Assembly (NCBI GenBank): GCA_934621385.1
Contig: CAKTUI010000011.1
Coordinates: 1 to 60,004 of the forward strand
Reading direction: 5' to 3'
From: an uncultured Kiritimatiellota bacterium
GTDB lineage: Bacteria > Verrucomicrobiota > Kiritimatiellia > RFP12 > UBA1067
DNA: 60,004 nt
A program made the translations under genes and the position numbers. Numbering within the stretch: the stretch's first letter is position 1; each line of letters opens with the position of its first letter. Of this stretch, positions 1 through 7,320 are shown in pieces. A model generated the notes under the pieces. That model was not told the origin of the DNA. It worked only from the letters and a program-made list of their open reading frames with translations, and searched no databases.

Positions 1-263
1 CGCCAGCCGGAGAACGCGCCGCGCCGCCACCAGTTCGTCGCCGCGCACATCCCCGGCGGGACCTCGGGCGGGTCGGGAATCCCCGGGACGGGGGCGACGG
101 ACGGCGCGGTGCGCACGGCGAAGGGGTCGGGGGAAGGGAGGGGCGCGGCGGATTGGCGTACGGGGGGACGCTTCGTCGAGCCGTGCAAGACGAGGGCGAG
201 CGCAAGCGCCGCGACGCACCCGCGCCCCGCCGCCGTCACCGCACTCTGGACTGCCCCGCTCAT
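1..263 (-). CDS. Secreted protein, N-terminal part (runs off the left edge)
   Basis: An open frame of 87 codons starts at the ATG at 263 and leaves the window at base 1 without a stop. It opens with a short N region and a hydrophobic Ala/Leu core (CVAALALALVL, about residues 16-26), which looks like a signal peptide. A Pro-rich low-complexity linker follows, and then residues NWWRRGAFSGW near the edge. A TGGTAAAAT element lies about 10 nt upstream of the ATG, so the message may be nearly leaderless. I do not recognise the family; the mature domain is outside the window. The alternative is chance coding in G+C-rich DNA, but the signal-peptide pattern and the promoter position favour a real gene. 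Confidence 0.5.
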   Translation of the reverse strand, partial: MSGAVQSAVTAAGRGCVAALALALVLHGSTKRPPVRQSAAPLPSPDPFAVRTAPSVAPVPGIPDPPEVPPGMCAATNWWRRGAFSGW

Positions 264-273
264 GGATGCGGAT

Positions 274-282
274 ATTTTACCA
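274..282 (-). promoter_or_regulatory. Extended -10 promoter element for the left-edge gene
   Basis: On the minus strand this reads TGGTAAAAT, one base different from the TGGTATAAT element found before several other operons here. Its last base is 10 nt from the ATG at 263, so the expected transcription start falls almost at the start codon. Confidence 0.4.
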
Positions 283-299
283 CAATCCCGTCCCGCATG

Positions 300-640
300 G
301 AATAACGCGGCGGATTGGGTCAACCACGGAAAACACAAAAAGTCGCAGTCGGGGATTTTACCACTGAACACACTGAAACCGCACGGACCCTTGCGGGCGG
401 CTACGCCGTTGCTTTGCAACCTGCCCTCCGAACCGCGAGCGGTTCTTCGGCGCATTGACGGCGGACACGGAAGGACACGGAAGACTTGCGTCCTCCCTGC
501 GGGAGCGAACACGAAAGACCACCAAAACCGGCAAAGCCGGACACGAAAACTTTGCGTGAATTCCAAAGTTCAAATCCAGCGCGGCGGTTTGCACAACCAC
601 TCGGCGGGTACTCAAATCTGACCCTGTCAAAGATTGACGA
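300..640. repeat. Intergenic stretch with dispersed-repeat fragments; no gene seen
   Basis: No convincing coding sequence lies here. The phrase CCACTGAACACACTGAAA (about 360) and the later CACGGAAGGACACGGAAG recur in altered form at about 25899-25940, in the repeat block next to the broken transposase. Short inverted repeats are frequent, for example GTCAA-AGA-TTGAC at 626-638 and AATCATGATT at 640-649. Bases 640-720 are noticeably A+T-rich compared with the surroundings and may hold promoter signals, but I cannot place a convincing -35/-10 pair. Confidence 0.4.
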
Positions 641-798
641 ATCATGATTTTATCCACTTTAGGTCATATTCAAAAACAAAGAAATCAAGTCATTTATCTT
701 CACTTATAGATCTAATCGGGTGTTATGGGTCGGGATTCGCCTTAAGGGGGAGAAAAGTCCGGTCTGACGGCCACAACCGTCCGCCCGCGAACACGAAT

Positions 799-880
799 TC
801 CGATGCCCATCAGACGGAATTCTGATGCCCGTCGGAAAAAATTCTGATGGGCATCAGAAAACGCTCTGATGGGCATCAGA
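799..880. repeat. Phased array of four 16-bp palindromes, 22-nt period
   Basis: Four 16-bp units start at 799, 821, 843 and 865, exactly 22 nt apart. Units 3 and 4 are identical (TCTGATGGGCATCAGA). Unit 1 (TCCGATGCCCATCAGA) and unit 2 (TCTGATGCCCGTCGGA) vary but keep most of the dyad symmetry. Each is built as arm-TGSSCA-like core-arm, with 6-nt A-rich or mixed linkers. The array ends 133 nt upstream of the ATG of the sigma-like gene at 1014. The 22-nt spacing (about two helical turns) would place dimer sites on one face of the DNA, so an operator array is the simplest reading. A set of small RNA hairpins is an alternative. Confidence 0.75.
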
Positions 881-939
881 CGCCCCTGCGGCTGACATCG
901 GATTGGTCTTCGGCGGAGGTAACGTTTTTGCGTGTCGCC

Positions 940-1584
940 GCGACTTCAGAAACGGTGGCCCTGTCGGTCACCGAAATTCCACAAACAAAACGACCCCGAA
1001 AGGAAACTGAATCATGACAAGCACTCCCCAACACAGCAACCGCCCCCTTCTCTCCACTCCTCTTTATATAAGGATGAGCCATTACGCGGAAATCAACGAT
1101 TTCCGCCAAGCGACGGCGAAAATCCGTGCCAACTTCATGGCAAACGCCGAACGCCTCGATGAACTCCAGCACAACGAAAAGGGCAAGGTTGTCGAAAACC
1201 GCCGCCTCAGCGACCGGGGATGTGGCGCGTTGCGTCTCTACGCGGGCGTTTCCCTCGCAATTGACGGGGAATCGCCCATCCGCGAAATGCCAGCCTGGCG
1301 GATGGAATTCGGCCGAACCCTCCAGAAACTGAACCCGACCGAACGGCGCATTGTCCAGGCTCTTCTGATGGACTTCCGTCCCCAGTTCGCCGCACGGATT
1401 GCTGGCACGAGCCGCGTCCATGTCTGGCGCACGGTGCGTAAGCTCCGTGGACTCCTGGCCGAAGCGCACCGCCTGTGGCTCGCGCCCCGGGATCGCCAAA
1501 TCCTGATGTAACGGATTTCGCCCCTTATGCGACTTCAGAACCGTGGGGGTGTGAGGCCGCCGCGTGGCGACCGCACCTTCACAC
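940..1584 (+). promoter_or_regulatory. Duplicated leader element upstream of the first two cassette genes
   Basis: The 12-mer GCGACTTCAGAA occurs at 940-951, before the gene at 1014, and again at 1529-1540, before the gene at 1612. Each copy is followed by a possible hairpin. In the first, CGGTG pairs with CACCG around 953-973. In the second, GTGTGAGG at 1549-1556 pairs with CC-T-TCACAC at 1576-1584, with CGCC/GGCG as an inner stem. The same word and layout before two adjacent genes suggests a shared leader control element or protein-binding site. No known riboswitch class was recognised. Confidence 0.3.
1014..1511 (+). CDS. Sigma-70 region 4-like helix-turn-helix protein
   Basis: A 165-residue protein. 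The last third (about residues 105-150) reads like a sigma-70 region 4 or related DNA-binding unit: a LNPTERRIVQALL helix, then a turn-helix pair around FAARIAGTSRVHVWRTVRKL. The N-terminal half is charged and not recognisable, and no region 2 is present, so this is a small regulator or sigma-like accessory factor rather than a full sigma factor. The start at 1014 is preceded by GAAAGGA at good spacing; a later ATG at 1074 lacks that spacing. It leads a same-strand set with the genes at 1612 and 1856, and lies downstream of the palindrome array at 799-880, a plausible target. Functional assignment is by pattern only. Confidence 0.6.
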   Translation: MTSTPQHSNRPLLSTPLYIRMSHYAEINDFRQATAKIRANFMANAERLDELQHNEKGKVVENRRLSDRGCGALRLYAGVSLAIDGESPIREMPAWRMEFGRTLQKLNPTERRIVQALLMDFRPQFAARIAGTSRVHVWRTVRKLRGLLAEAHRLWLAPRDRQILM

Positions 1585-1611
1585 AACCGCCAAATGGAAA
1601 GAAGAAAGACC

Positions 1612-1806
1612 ATGAAGCAACGACTCCTTGCGATCCTCAAAGAGGTCGCACGCGCAGCGGTGAGCGCGTTTCTCGCCGCACTGGGACTGGCCGCCAGCGC
1701 AACGACCAGCGGATGCTGCACAATCATCTCGCCCGCCGATGAGGCCCCAAGCGTCTCACTGACGGGCGCGATACCCGTCGGTCTCCAGTTCAACCAGACC
1801 AAGTAA
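1612..1806 (+). CDS. Small lipoprotein-like protein
   Basis: A 64-residue product. A basic N-terminus (MKQRLLAILK) is followed by a hydrophobic stretch rich in Ala and Leu (about residues 11-29) and then TTSGC, a plausible lipobox with the lipidated Cys near residue 33. About 30 residues of mature peptide follow. An A/G-rich ribosome-binding region (GGAAAGAAGAAAG) precedes the ATG. The gene lies between the sigma-like gene and the HU-like/DUF4469 gene on the same strand. Function is unknown. Its small size leaves some doubt, but signal, start site and context agree. Confidence 0.55.
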   Translation: MKQRLLAILKEVARAAVSAFLAALGLAASATTSGCCTIISPADEAPSVSLTGAIPVGLQFNQTK

Positions 1807-1855
1807 GGCAACCTAAGAACAACAAAAGAAAACAATAAACGAAAGGAAATAACAA

Positions 1856-2572
1856 ATGAACGAAAAGACAACCATGAAATACCGCGTCTGCGCGGTCCGA
1901 AACCCAAAAACCGGCGGCACGCTGCTGCGTCCGTTTGTCGTCGACCGCCAGACGATGAACTTCAAACAGCTCATCTCGTACGCCCGGACGGCCGGATTCG
2001 TGCGCGGACAGCAGAAGGATCTCGAAGGGGCCATTGGCGGACTCCTCGATGCGGCGCGGGATCGCTCCCTCGCCGGGTACGCACTGAACTTCAACGACTG
2101 GTTCATCATCTCAGGACAGATCCGCGGCACGGTTGACGCGACGCGCCAGCTGACGGACGCGAACTCGTACCACGTCACCCTCACGGCAACGAAGGATCTC
2201 AAGGCCGACATCAACGCCTTCTCCTGGACACGCATAGACGAAGGCTCAATCATCCGGATTGACAGCCTTATCTCCCCGGGTGGATTGGTTGGCGAAGTGA
2301 CGAAGACGAAGGCCATTGTCGCCAACGGCAAGAACCTTGCCTTCCACGCGGCGTGGGGCGACAAGGTCTCGGTCTCGTGGACGACCGAAGAGGAAAGCCA
2401 GGAAGTCGAGGTAACGCCCAGCGAGCAGAGCGAAGCCTACCTTCGCTTCGACTGGCCGTCCTCCCTTGGTGAACTTGAAGCCGGAGCTGAACTCACATTC
2501 ACTTTCCGCATCCACGAAAAGGAAGGCGGTGCCGAACAGGTCATCGTCAAGACGGCGAAGCTCGTCGTCTAA
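1856..2572 (+). CDS. HU-like DNA-binding domain protein with C-terminal DUF4469/Ig-like domain
   Basis: A 238-residue protein with two parts. Residues about 8-125 resemble the HU/IHF-like DNA-binding fold known from gut Bacteroidota and Verrucomicrobiota proteins (RVCAVRNPKTGGTLLRPFVV at the start, a helix region FKQLISYARTAGFVRGQQKD, and a basic beta arm region near RGTVDATRQL). Residues about 140-238 are beta-rich, fitting DUF4469, an Ig-like C-terminal domain seen with this HU type. GAAAGGAAA lies just before the ATG. A perfect terminator closes the transcript 60 nt after the stop. Such proteins are usually chromosomal accessory or element-borne. Domain assignment is from memory of sequence patterns; the biological role is unknown. 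Confidence 0.7.
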   Translation: MNEKTTMKYRVCAVRNPKTGGTLLRPFVVDRQTMNFKQLISYARTAGFVRGQQKDLEGAIGGLLDAARDRSLAGYALNFNDWFIISGQIRGTVDATRQLTDANSYHVTLTATKDLKADINAFSWTRIDEGSIIRIDSLISPGGLVGEVTKTKAIVANGKNLAFHAAWGDKVSVSWTTEEESQEVEVTPSEQSEAYLRFDWPSSLGELEAGAELTFTFRIHEKEGGAEQVIVKTAKLVV

Positions 2573-2633
2573 TGACTGCCGCGCCCCAGGGTGCAACCCC
2601 GAGGCAGACACACAACCAAAAAACAAGGCGTAG

Positions 2634-2673
2634 GGCCATGCCGCACTTTCGTGCGGCATGGCCTCTTTTATTT
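2634..2673 (+). terminator. Rho-independent terminator of the sigma-like/HU cassette
   Basis: A perfect 13-bp stem (GGCCATGCCGCAC paired with GTGCGGCATGGCC, loop TTTC) is followed by TCTTTTATTT on the plus strand. The T-rich tail overlaps the stop codon of the convergent dus gene at 2668. On the minus strand no T run follows the stem, so it is directional. It is the only strong intrinsic terminator I see in the window. Confidence 0.9.
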
Positions 2674-3546
2674 ATCCGCTATCCGTGCCGCCAGCATAAA
2701 TTCAGAGACGCTTCGGGCGAGCTTGGCGACCTCCCACGCCCGATGCCAACGCGGCGAATCCTTCCAGTAGGCGACGAGTTCCTTCAGCCGTCCGAGCACC
2801 GAAGTGTCGCCGCTCAGTTCCTTCTGCGAGGCCTGTGCATATCGCTCAAGATCCGACACGATGTTCGGTCGATTCCCAAGGGAACGGATGAAATCGCGTC
2901 CAATCATGACGGGCGTTGCCCCCTCGGCCTCCCCGAGCCGGACATCTCCATTCCGTACCACGGGAATCTGACTCACCTTTACAATCTCGTCAAATGCCGC
3001 CCAATCGCACGCGCCCTCATACATCTGCCGCGCCGTTCGGGCGTGAACCGTCAGAAAGCGGAGTGGAAAGACGTTGATCAGCGGCATCAGTGCCAGAAGT
3101 TCATCCGTCCGTTCAATCCCCAGCCGGGCCTTGATGGAGAACTTGCCCTCGCCCATGACCTCGCAGCCGACTTCCATCATCTGCCGCAGGACATCCGGCG
3201 TACGCAAAATGCCACTGCCGCGTCCCTTGTTGCGCACCATGGGGAATGGACAGCCGCAATTCAGGTCGGCCGTCTCGTAGCCCGCCGACCGAATGCGCTC
3301 AAGACACGTGCGCAGTGTCCGGGGATCCTTGCCGATGAACTGGGGTGTCAGGCGCAGGGGTTCACCCGCCATTTCATTTCCGCCGCGCCGCAACTCACGA
3401 TCCTTCAGCGGATCAAAGCCCGCATTGGCCGTGATGAAAGGCGTTACCGCCTCCGTAAACCCGCACGCCCTCAAGGCACTCGCAAAGACATGACGAAAGC
3501 ACCGAATCGTCACGCCTCGCAACGGGGCCAGAATGACATCCGCCAT
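2668..3546 (-). CDS. dus: tRNA-dihydrouridine synthase
   Basis: A 292-residue FMN enzyme of the Dus family, which reduces uridines to dihydrouridine in the D-loop of tRNA using NAD(P)H. The TIM barrel opens with LAPLRGVTIRCFR. The active-site motif NCGCP is at residues 96-100, with the proton-donating Cys at 99. KARLG (about 138) and VHARTARQMYEG (about 167-178) provide the usual FMN and tRNA-contacting Lys, Arg and His. NGDV and IGRDFI follow in the FMN phosphate-binding part. Length and motifs suit the DusC-like branch, but the subgroup is not certain. It lies 21 nt downstream of argS in a likely two-gene operon and ends convergently at the terminator near 2634-2673. Confidence 0.9.
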   Translation of the reverse strand: MADVILAPLRGVTIRCFRHVFASALRACGFTEAVTPFITANAGFDPLKDRELRRGGNEMAGEPLRLTPQFIGKDPRTLRTCLERIRSAGYETADLNCGCPFPMVRNKGRGSGILRTPDVLRQMMEVGCEVMGEGKFSIKARLGIERTDELLALMPLINVFPLRFLTVHARTARQMYEGACDWAAFDEIVKVSQIPVVRNGDVRLGEAEGATPVMIGRDFIRSLGNRPNIVSDLERYAQASQKELSGDTSVLGRLKELVAYWKDSPRWHRAWEVAKLARSVSEFMLAARIADK

Positions 3547-3567
3547 GGGTCGGAATCCGGACGAGAA

Positions 3568-5235
3568 TCAGATGTGCCGCGGCGTTTCAATGCCGAGGAG
3601 TCCGAGTCCCGTGCGAAGGACGTTCCCGAAGAGGGCGCACAGCTTCAGGCGGGCATTGCGAAGGGATTCCTCGCTCTTGAGAATGGGAGAATTCTGATAG
3701 AAGCTCGAATACAGCTGCGCCGTCTGGAAAAGATAATCGGCGAGAACGCTCGGCTTGTAGGCCTCGGCGGCACGAACGACGGCCCCGGGGAATTCCAGAA
3801 GCTGAAGCGCCAGTTTCTTTTCGGAGGGCGTTTCAACACGGAAGCCAAAGGATGCGAGAGAGGACTCATCGACACCGGCCTTTTCAAGGAGCGAGCAGAC
3901 ACGCGCATAGGCATACTGCAGGTAGGGACCCGAATTTCCTTCCAGGGCGAGGGCCTTATCCCAGTTGAAGTCAATCGCCGTCGCCGGGTCGTGCGAGAGG
4001 TCGGCGTACTTGACCGCGCCATAGCCGATCTGCTCGGCGAGTTTCTCGTCTCCGCCGCGTTCGCGGACGATTTCAAAGGCGCGGCGCTTGGCTTCCGCCA
4101 GCAGGTCGTCCAGCCGAATCAGGTTGCCCTCACGCGTCGAAATGGCCTTGCCCTGATAACTCATCAGCCCGAACGGGACATGGACAAGTTTCGCCTTAAA
4201 GCCCAGTTTCTCCGAAATCGAGAAGAACTGCTTGAAATGAAGCTGCTGGCGATCGTCCGTCACGTAGATGATGCGTTCGGGCTGATAGTCGGCAAGTCGG
4301 CTCTCGACGCAGGCGAGATCGCTCGTTGTGTAGTTGTAGCCGCCATCCGACTTGCGCACAATGGCGACGCCAAGCTTTTCCGCCGACAGGTCGACGATGA
4401 GCGCACCTTCAGACTCCTTCGCCAGCCCCATCGCCTGCAACTTGGCGACAATGCCCGGCATCATCGAGTTGTAGTAGGATTCGCCGCGATAGGTGTCAAA
4501 TTTGACGCCGAGTTTCGCGTACATGCGCTCGAACTCGCCAATCGAAATCTCGATGAACTTCTTCCAGAGGGCCAGGTTCTCGGCGTCGCCCTGCTGGAGC
4601 CGCACCAGTTCCTCGCGGCAGGCGTTCTTCCAGTCCTCGCTCTCCTTCGCCTTCGCCGCCGACAGCACATAGCACTTCTCAAGATTCGCGACGGTCAGGT
4701 TGTCGCGCTCGTCCTGCGTCAGGCACTGACGATACCCCATGATGAGAATGCCGAACTGGGTCCCCCAGTCCCCAAGATGGTTGTCGGCGATGACCTCATA
4801 GCCAAGCGAGCGGAAGATTCGGTCAATGGCGTTGCCGATGACCGTCGACCGGATGTGCCCGATGTGCATCTGCTTTGCCGCGTTCGGCGACGAGTAGTCA
4901 ATGACGATGCGCTTGCCCTTGCCGGACTGCGGGATGCCGCAGGCGGGTTTCGCCGCGAGGCCATCGAGCTGGCCATCCAGCCAGTCGGTCGAGACCGTCA
5001 GGTTCAGGAAGCCCGGGCCCGCCACCTCGACCTTCAGCGCACCGTCGATGTTCTTCGCCACCATCTGCGCGGCATCACGCGGTTTCAGTCCCACGCGCTT
5101 CGCCACCTTGAGCGCGTCGTTGCACTGGTAGTCGCCGAAACGCGGATCGGTCGTCGGCACAACCTTGACGGACGAGAAATCCTCACCGGGAAACGCCTTT
5201 TCAAAACCCTCACGAACAATCGCTGTCAGTTCCAT
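3568..5235 (-). CDS. argS: Arginyl-tRNA synthetase
   Basis: A 555-residue class I aminoacyl-tRNA synthetase that charges tRNA-Arg. It has the arginyl N-terminal domain (about residues 1-85), then the catalytic Rossmann domain with DYSSPNAAKQMHIGHIRST, where the HIGH signature is at residues 124-127. The second signature is degenerate in the usual argS way (AISTREGN, about residue 360). The C-terminal anticodon-binding helical domain ends in GLLGIETP. The start ATG lies about 33 nt after a TGGTATAAT promoter that sits inside the end of the upstream kinase gene. Length and organisation are normal for the family. It is cotranscribed with dus. Confidence 0.97.
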   Translation of the reverse strand: MELTAIVREGFEKAFPGEDFSSVKVVPTTDPRFGDYQCNDALKVAKRVGLKPRDAAQMVAKNIDGALKVEVAGPGFLNLTVSTDWLDGQLDGLAAKPACGIPQSGKGKRIVIDYSSPNAAKQMHIGHIRSTVIGNAIDRIFRSLGYEVIADNHLGDWGTQFGILIMGYRQCLTQDERDNLTVANLEKCYVLSAAKAKESEDWKNACREELVRLQQGDAENLALWKKFIEISIGEFERMYAKLGVKFDTYRGESYYNSMMPGIVAKLQAMGLAKESEGALIVDLSAEKLGVAIVRKSDGGYNYTTSDLACVESRLADYQPERIIYVTDDRQQLHFKQFFSISEKLGFKAKLVHVPFGLMSYQGKAISTREGNLIRLDDLLAEAKRRAFEIVRERGGDEKLAEQIGYGAVKYADLSHDPATAIDFNWDKALALEGNSGPYLQYAYARVCSLLEKAGVDESSLASFGFRVETPSEKKLALQLLEFPGAVVRAAEAYKPSVLADYLFQTAQLYSSFYQNSPILKSEESLRNARLKLCALFGNVLRTGLGLLGIETPRHI

Positions 5236-5248
5236 ACAATCCTCTTGC

Positions 5249-6367
5249 TTATCTGCTGTTTGCGCATATTATACCATAATGGCCTTCCGCCGCAGGCAGG
5301 GTAAGCACAAACCGGCATCCCCGAGGGGCGTTCGGGCGGACGACGAGGTCGCCGCCCATGCTCCGGGCAAACTCACGGGCCGTGCAGAGTCCGATGCCAA
5401 AGCCCCCCTTCCCCATCGTCAGCACCGACCGTACGCGGTAATACCGATTGAAGGCCCGCCACCGCTGAAAGACCGTCATGCCCGGCCCTTCATCGACAAG
5501 CGAAAAGACGACGCGCTTCCCCTGGGTTGTGACCGTCGCTGAAACGCGTCCGTGCGGCGCGGCATACTTGAGGTCATTGCCCAGAAGATTCCAGAGAATC
5601 TGCACAACCATCGTCTCGTCGGCCCAGACGGTGTGCTCCGTGCCGCCGTCGTCGAACGCGACGTCCTTTCCGTCGAACTGGTCCCGATAGTCCGCACGAA
5701 AGAGTTCATAGGCCTCATGGTAGGCCTTTTCGAAGACGAAGGCCGTCGGAGTCGGCTTTCGTGCGCGCCCGCCGCCCTTGACGAAGTCCCGAATGTTCTC
5801 CACGATATGAATCATCCGCTCGTTGAGCGTTCGGACGGTCTGCTCATCTCGCCCGATGAGGTAGCGCATACCGACCAGAGGCGTGGACAGGTCGTGCGCG
5901 GCGGCGGCAAGAAAGTCATCGCGCATCTTGGCATCGCGCACAAGGAACCGCAGGCACAAGAACATCATGAAAACAAGTACGCCGAGAATCAGCGGTACGC
6001 CAATGAAGAACAACCGCTCGTAGTCCATCTCGTCGACGGGCGGAACAAGGACACCGTGAACCATTCCCTCGCGTTCAATCCAAACCAGCTTGACCCGATT
6101 CCGATCCGAAACGCCCCACCGTACGCCCTCAATTCGCCCGATGACACGCCAGCCCTTCCGTTCCCGGGGAGCACAGTAGTCGAGGCGACGCTCGTCCATC
6201 GTCAGAATCTTCTTTGCCGTCTGACGGTAGGCTTGGGTAATTTCCGCCCGTTGGTTTCGGATGATTCGCGGCGCAATCTCGCGCAGAAAATAAACTCCGG
6301 CGATGCACAGCAGCACGGCCGGAAGACAGAGGAGGAGGCAATTGGCAATTAGCCGACGGCCTCTCAT
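5249..6367 (-). CDS. Membrane-bound sensor histidine kinase (orphan)
   Basis: A 372-residue sensor kinase. An N-terminal membrane segment (about residues 6-28) and a second at about 118-142 flank a short extracytoplasmic domain. The H box is AAAAHDLSTPLVGMRYL with phospho-accepting His at 158. The ATPase domain has the N box NLLGNDLKYA, the G1 box DEGPGM and the G2 box GGFGIGL. No response regulator gene is adjacent. Its ATG overlaps the stop of the ELM1-like gene (ATGA), so the two are translationally coupled. The 3' end contains the argS promoter. Signal and output cannot be predicted from this window. Confidence 0.85.
   Translation of the reverse strand: MRGRRLIANCLLLCLPAVLLCIAGVYFLREIAPRIIRNQRAEITQAYRQTAKKILTMDERRLDYCAPRERKGWRVIGRIEGVRWGVSDRNRVKLVWIEREGMVHGVLVPPVDEMDYERLFFIGVPLILGVLVFMMFLCLRFLVRDAKMRDDFLAAAAHDLSTPLVGMRYLIGRDEQTVRTLNERMIHIVENIRDFVKGGGRARKPTPTAFVFEKAYHEAYELFRADYRDQFDGKDVAFDDGGTEHTVWADETMVVQILWNLLGNDLKYAAPHGRVSATVTTQGKRVVFSLVDEGPGMTVFQRWRAFNRYYRVRSVLTMGKGGFGIGLCTAREFARSMGGDLVVRPNAPRGCRFVLTLPAAEGHYGIICANSR
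5268..5276 (-). promoter_or_regulatory. Extended -10 promoter element for argS-dus
   Basis: TGGTATAAT on the minus strand, with the hexamer ending at 5268 and the argS ATG at 5235. The element lies within the last codons (G-H-Y-G-I-I-C region) of the kinase gene, so argS can be transcribed independently of the upstream operon. No convincing -35 hexamer is visible. Confidence 0.7.
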
Positions 6368-7320
6368 GACGCGAAAATGAGCTTCTTCGCCCTCTGGAAC
6401 TCGTTCGTCAGGTCAACCTTTCGGTTGCCATTGACATATCCACCGGCGACCAGTCCCTCCACGAAACGGCGGAACTTATGTGGGCCAGGCCGCAGGTTGT
6501 CGAGGGCGACGACCTCCGCGCTCCCGCATGTGCAGGCCTCGGAGAGCATACCCGTAGACTCAGCCGTCACGTAAAGGCGGCTCGCCAACTTGACGAACGC
6601 CGGAATCGGATTGAAATGATCCCGCGAGTAGAGAAGCTTGTAGTCCCACGGATAGGCATCGACAACCGCTTCAACGTCCGGCGGCGTACGGCGAGACGTC
6701 GTCACCCAGAACTCGATCGGTCGCCCTTCCTGCCGATTTGCCGCGAAGATCTCGTCTAACCGCGCCTTCATCCAGTCGGCGGTCAGGCTTGAGCACTTGT
6801 TGGGTCCCCCGACGATGACGGCAACGGCCGAGGCATTCGCCTTCATCGCCGCATGGCGCTCGCGAAAGGCCTGCTCACCCGCGTCGTAGAAGGCCGCGTC
6901 GTTCGCGACGAGGTTCGCCGGAATTTCAATGACATTCGCCGCCGCCTTCGGTCGATCGAACGCGGGGGCCATAATGCAGTCGAAGGTGGCGATGCGGTAG
7001 CCGCGTGGATAGAGGACGACACCGCACTTGACGCCCAACCGCCGCGCAAGGACTTTCGCCATGTAGAATATGCCCGAGCCCGTGCCGATGACGGCCGCAT
7101 AAGTGCCGCGCTCCCGGGGAAGCGTCCCCTTCGTGACCCGAACCAAGCCGGTCGTGCAGATGTTCAGATTGTCGAAGAGATAGGAAAGCGCCTTCGCAAA
7201 TCCGCTCCGAAAATGGATTTCAACGAGATCAAAGTCAAACCCAAGTGCACGGGCGAACGCCTTCGACTGGTTTTCATGCCCCGCCTTGCCATCCGTCAGA
7301 ATCAGAATCTTACCCTTCAT
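6364..7320 (-). CDS. ELM1/DUF1022-like predicted nucleotide-diphospho-sugar epimerase
   Basis: A 318-residue protein beginning MKGKILILTDGKAGHENQ, which strongly resembles the bacterial relatives of mitochondrial fission protein ELM1 (YMF family, related to GT-B glycosyltransferase/epimerase folds). Supporting stretches are IGTGSGIFYMAKVLARR, VGGPNKCSS, WVTTSRRTP and the late VTAESTGMLSEA. The start at 7320 was chosen because it overlaps the stop of the upstream phosphoesterase gene (ATGA coupling); a longer frame to 7536 would overlap that gene. Bacterial members often sit near lipid or envelope sugar genes, but no substrate can be assigned. It is coupled downstream to the sensor kinase. Confidence 0.75.
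   Translation of the reverse strand: MKGKILILTDGKAGHENQSKAFARALGFDFDLVEIHFRSGFAKALSYLFDNLNICTTGLVRVTKGTLPRERGTYAAVIGTGSGIFYMAKVLARRLGVKCGVVLYPRGYRIATFDCIMAPAFDRPKAAANVIEIPANLVANDAAFYDAGEQAFRERHAAMKANASAVAVIVGGPNKCSSLTADWMKARLDEIFAANRQEGRPIEFWVTTSRRTPPDVEAVVDAYPWDYKLLYSRDHFNPIPAFVKLASRLYVTAESTGMLSEACTCGSAEVVALDNLRPGPHKFRRFVEGLVAGGYVNGNRKVDLTNEFQRAKKLIFAS

Noticed and set aside
109..657. Overlapping open frames on both strands in the left intergenic region
   Set aside because: They run through repeat fragments and inverted repeats; amino-acid composition is repeat-derived and there are no ribosome-binding sites.
876..1907. A 343-codon minus-strand open frame
   Set aside because: It covers the plus-strand sigma-like and lipoprotein genes in antisense, has no recognisable motif and no promoter-like element at its start.
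2572..5304. A 910-codon open frame on the plus strand
   Set aside because: It lies antisense to dus and argS, whose motifs are complete. The frame is open only because of the G+C-rich codon pattern of the minus-strand genes.
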